Positions 63,319-64,000 of a stretch of DNA of 64,000 bases are shown here, piece after piece (positions within the stretch are counted from its first letter, which is position 1; every line of letters begins with the position of its first letter). The DNA lies in NCBI GenBank assembly GCA_964566055.1, contig CAZMHI010000009.1, positions 1-64,000 of the forward strand. Direction: 5' to 3'. The position numbers and the translations under genes are program-made. This DNA comes from TMED23 sp964566055. GTDB taxonomy: Bacteria > Pseudomonadota > Alphaproteobacteria > Rhodospirillales > UBA2165. The notes under the pieces are model-generated. The model worked only from the letters and a program-made list of their open reading frames with translations. It had not been told where the DNA came from and searched no databases.

Positions 63319-63417
63319 GGCTGTATCTCACCCAGCTCAATTAAGTCCTGAATTTGGGGCATCTTACGGCTGATTGGGCCAATTGCAAGAAAATAGCGCG
63401 TGATCTGAATGGTTTAG

Positions 63418-64000
63418 CTAATTTTGGCTCATTTTAAAGCGCTCGGTGGCAGCGACCAAAGCAGAGCGCACCGCCGGTTCCATCGCCGAATGACCGGCAT
63501 CCGGCACCACCACATAGCTCAATTCCGGCAATTCCTGGGCCAGCGCATCAGCTGTGCCGATGGGGCAGACCATATCGTAGCGGCCTTGCACAATGGTGCC
63601 GGGCAAATGGCGAATACGCTCTAGATTGTCAAAGAAATAGTTTTCCGGCAAATAGAGGTCGTTGACAAAATAATGCGCCTCAATGCGGGCCAGAGCGAGC
63701 GAAACCCGGCCGGAATCCATACCGGAGACGCTTCGCGGCGAAGGCAATAGCGTCGAGCAAGTCCCTTCAAAGCGCGCCCAGACCCGAGCCGCCGGCTCAT
63801 GAATTTGGCGATCTGGATCGGTTAGCCGTTTGTGGTAGGCATTAAGTAAATCTGCCCGCTCATCGACTGGTAAAAATTCATTAAATTCCCGCCAGTTTTC
63901 AGGAAACACCGCCTTAATGCCATCCAGGAACCAATCGAGCTCCTTTTGACTGCAGAGAAAAATCCCCCGCAGGATAAAACCTAATACCCGCTCACTATGT
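63418..64000 (-). CDS. pip: Prolyl aminopeptidase, C-terminal part
   Basis: Reading from the window edge, the frame gives HSERVLGFILRGIFL, then LDWFLDGIKAVFPENWREF, the pattern of proline iminopeptidases (family VLRGIFL and FP..W..F). The catalytic Asp lies in QGRYDMVCP and the His in DAGHSAMEP; the nucleophile serine is beyond the edge. About 193 residues are present and the N terminus is missing. The enzyme releases N-terminal proline from peptides. Confidence 0.9.
   Translation of the reverse strand, partial: HSERVLGFILRGIFLCSQKELDWFLDGIKAVFPENWREFNEFLPVDERADLLNAYHKRLTDPDRQIHEPAARVWARFEGTCSTLLPSPRSVSGMDSGRVSLALARIEAHYFVNDLYLPENYFFDNLERIRHLPGTIVQGRYDMVCPIGTADALAQELPELSYVVVPDAGHSAMEPAVRSALVAATERFKMSQN

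Noticed and set aside
1..64000. CRISPR array, prophage or integrase
   Set aside because: No regularly spaced repeats, cas genes, phage structural genes or integrase were seen; the only mobile-element gene is the RAYT.

Overview
The window reads as one contig from an alphaproteobacterium of moderate GC, probably a free-living, Rhodospirillales-like (marine-type) heterotroph. The evidence is family content: DUF1476, DUF1178 and DUF4167 proteins, a RodZ-type protein with a DUF4115 tail, the methyltransferase/ComF/glutaredoxin/nitrilase/UbiG/LysC/PtsP string, sfsA-map, and hisS-prfA-prmC-DUF4167-clpB. Genus is not determinable from what I can see.

Layout. (1) 1-9.2 kb: purine genes purC and purB on the minus strand, an NRDE protein, DUF1476, a class III nucleotide cyclase, an MFS transporter, a PAS-PAS-GGDEF diguanylate cyclase and radC. 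(2) 9.3-13.4 kb: an acyl-CoA block (acyl-CoA ligase, crotonase-fold protein, frameshifted MaoC/HTD2-type dehydratase) sitting between map and radC, which are often closer neighbours in this class. (3) 13.5-40.3 kb: a housekeeping chain (map, sfsA, methyltransferase, comF, grxC, nitrilase, DUF1178, ubiG, lysC, ptsP, rodZ, hisS, prfA, prmC, DUF4167, clpB, M23 peptidase). It is interrupted by a RAYT transposase flanked by REP palindromes, by a block holding a cyclic-nucleotide-gated-type MscS channel and a reductive-dehalogenase-like Fe-S protein, and by a glutamyl-tRNA-reductase-like gene without its catalytic cysteine. (4) 40.5-49.4 kb: queH, hydrolase, TauE/SafE exporter, a His/Met-rich secreted protein, an anaerobic sulfatase-maturase-like radical SAM protein, and a two-component system divergent from an EF-hand protein and cytochrome b561. 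(5) 49.4-61.3 kb: catabolic genes: a TauD/TfdA dioxygenase, then tetR, a three-subunit molybdenum hydroxylase, an acyl-CoA dehydrogenase and a DapA-like aldolase in one tight run. After these come a degenerate receiver, a sulfotransferase, a second and more typical RdhA-like protein and an acyl-CoA ligase. (6) 61.3-64 kb: GH10 xylanase lipoprotein, tRNA-Arg(CCT) with a duplicated 3' end, PagL-like deacylase and a partial prolyl aminopeptidase.

The observations I rate highest are the cysteine-less GluTR homologue in the hisS-prfA-prmC operon, two cytosolic reductive-dehalogenase-like proteins in a genome that already has QueH, the RAYT/REP pair with a stray REP after clpB, a two-component system whose sensor has an acidic periplasmic stretch and lies beside a four-EF-hand protein, and the molybdenum-hydroxylase operon whose acyl-CoA dehydrogenase lacks the usual catalytic glutamate. 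All functional statements rest on motif reading by eye; no database search or alignment was run.
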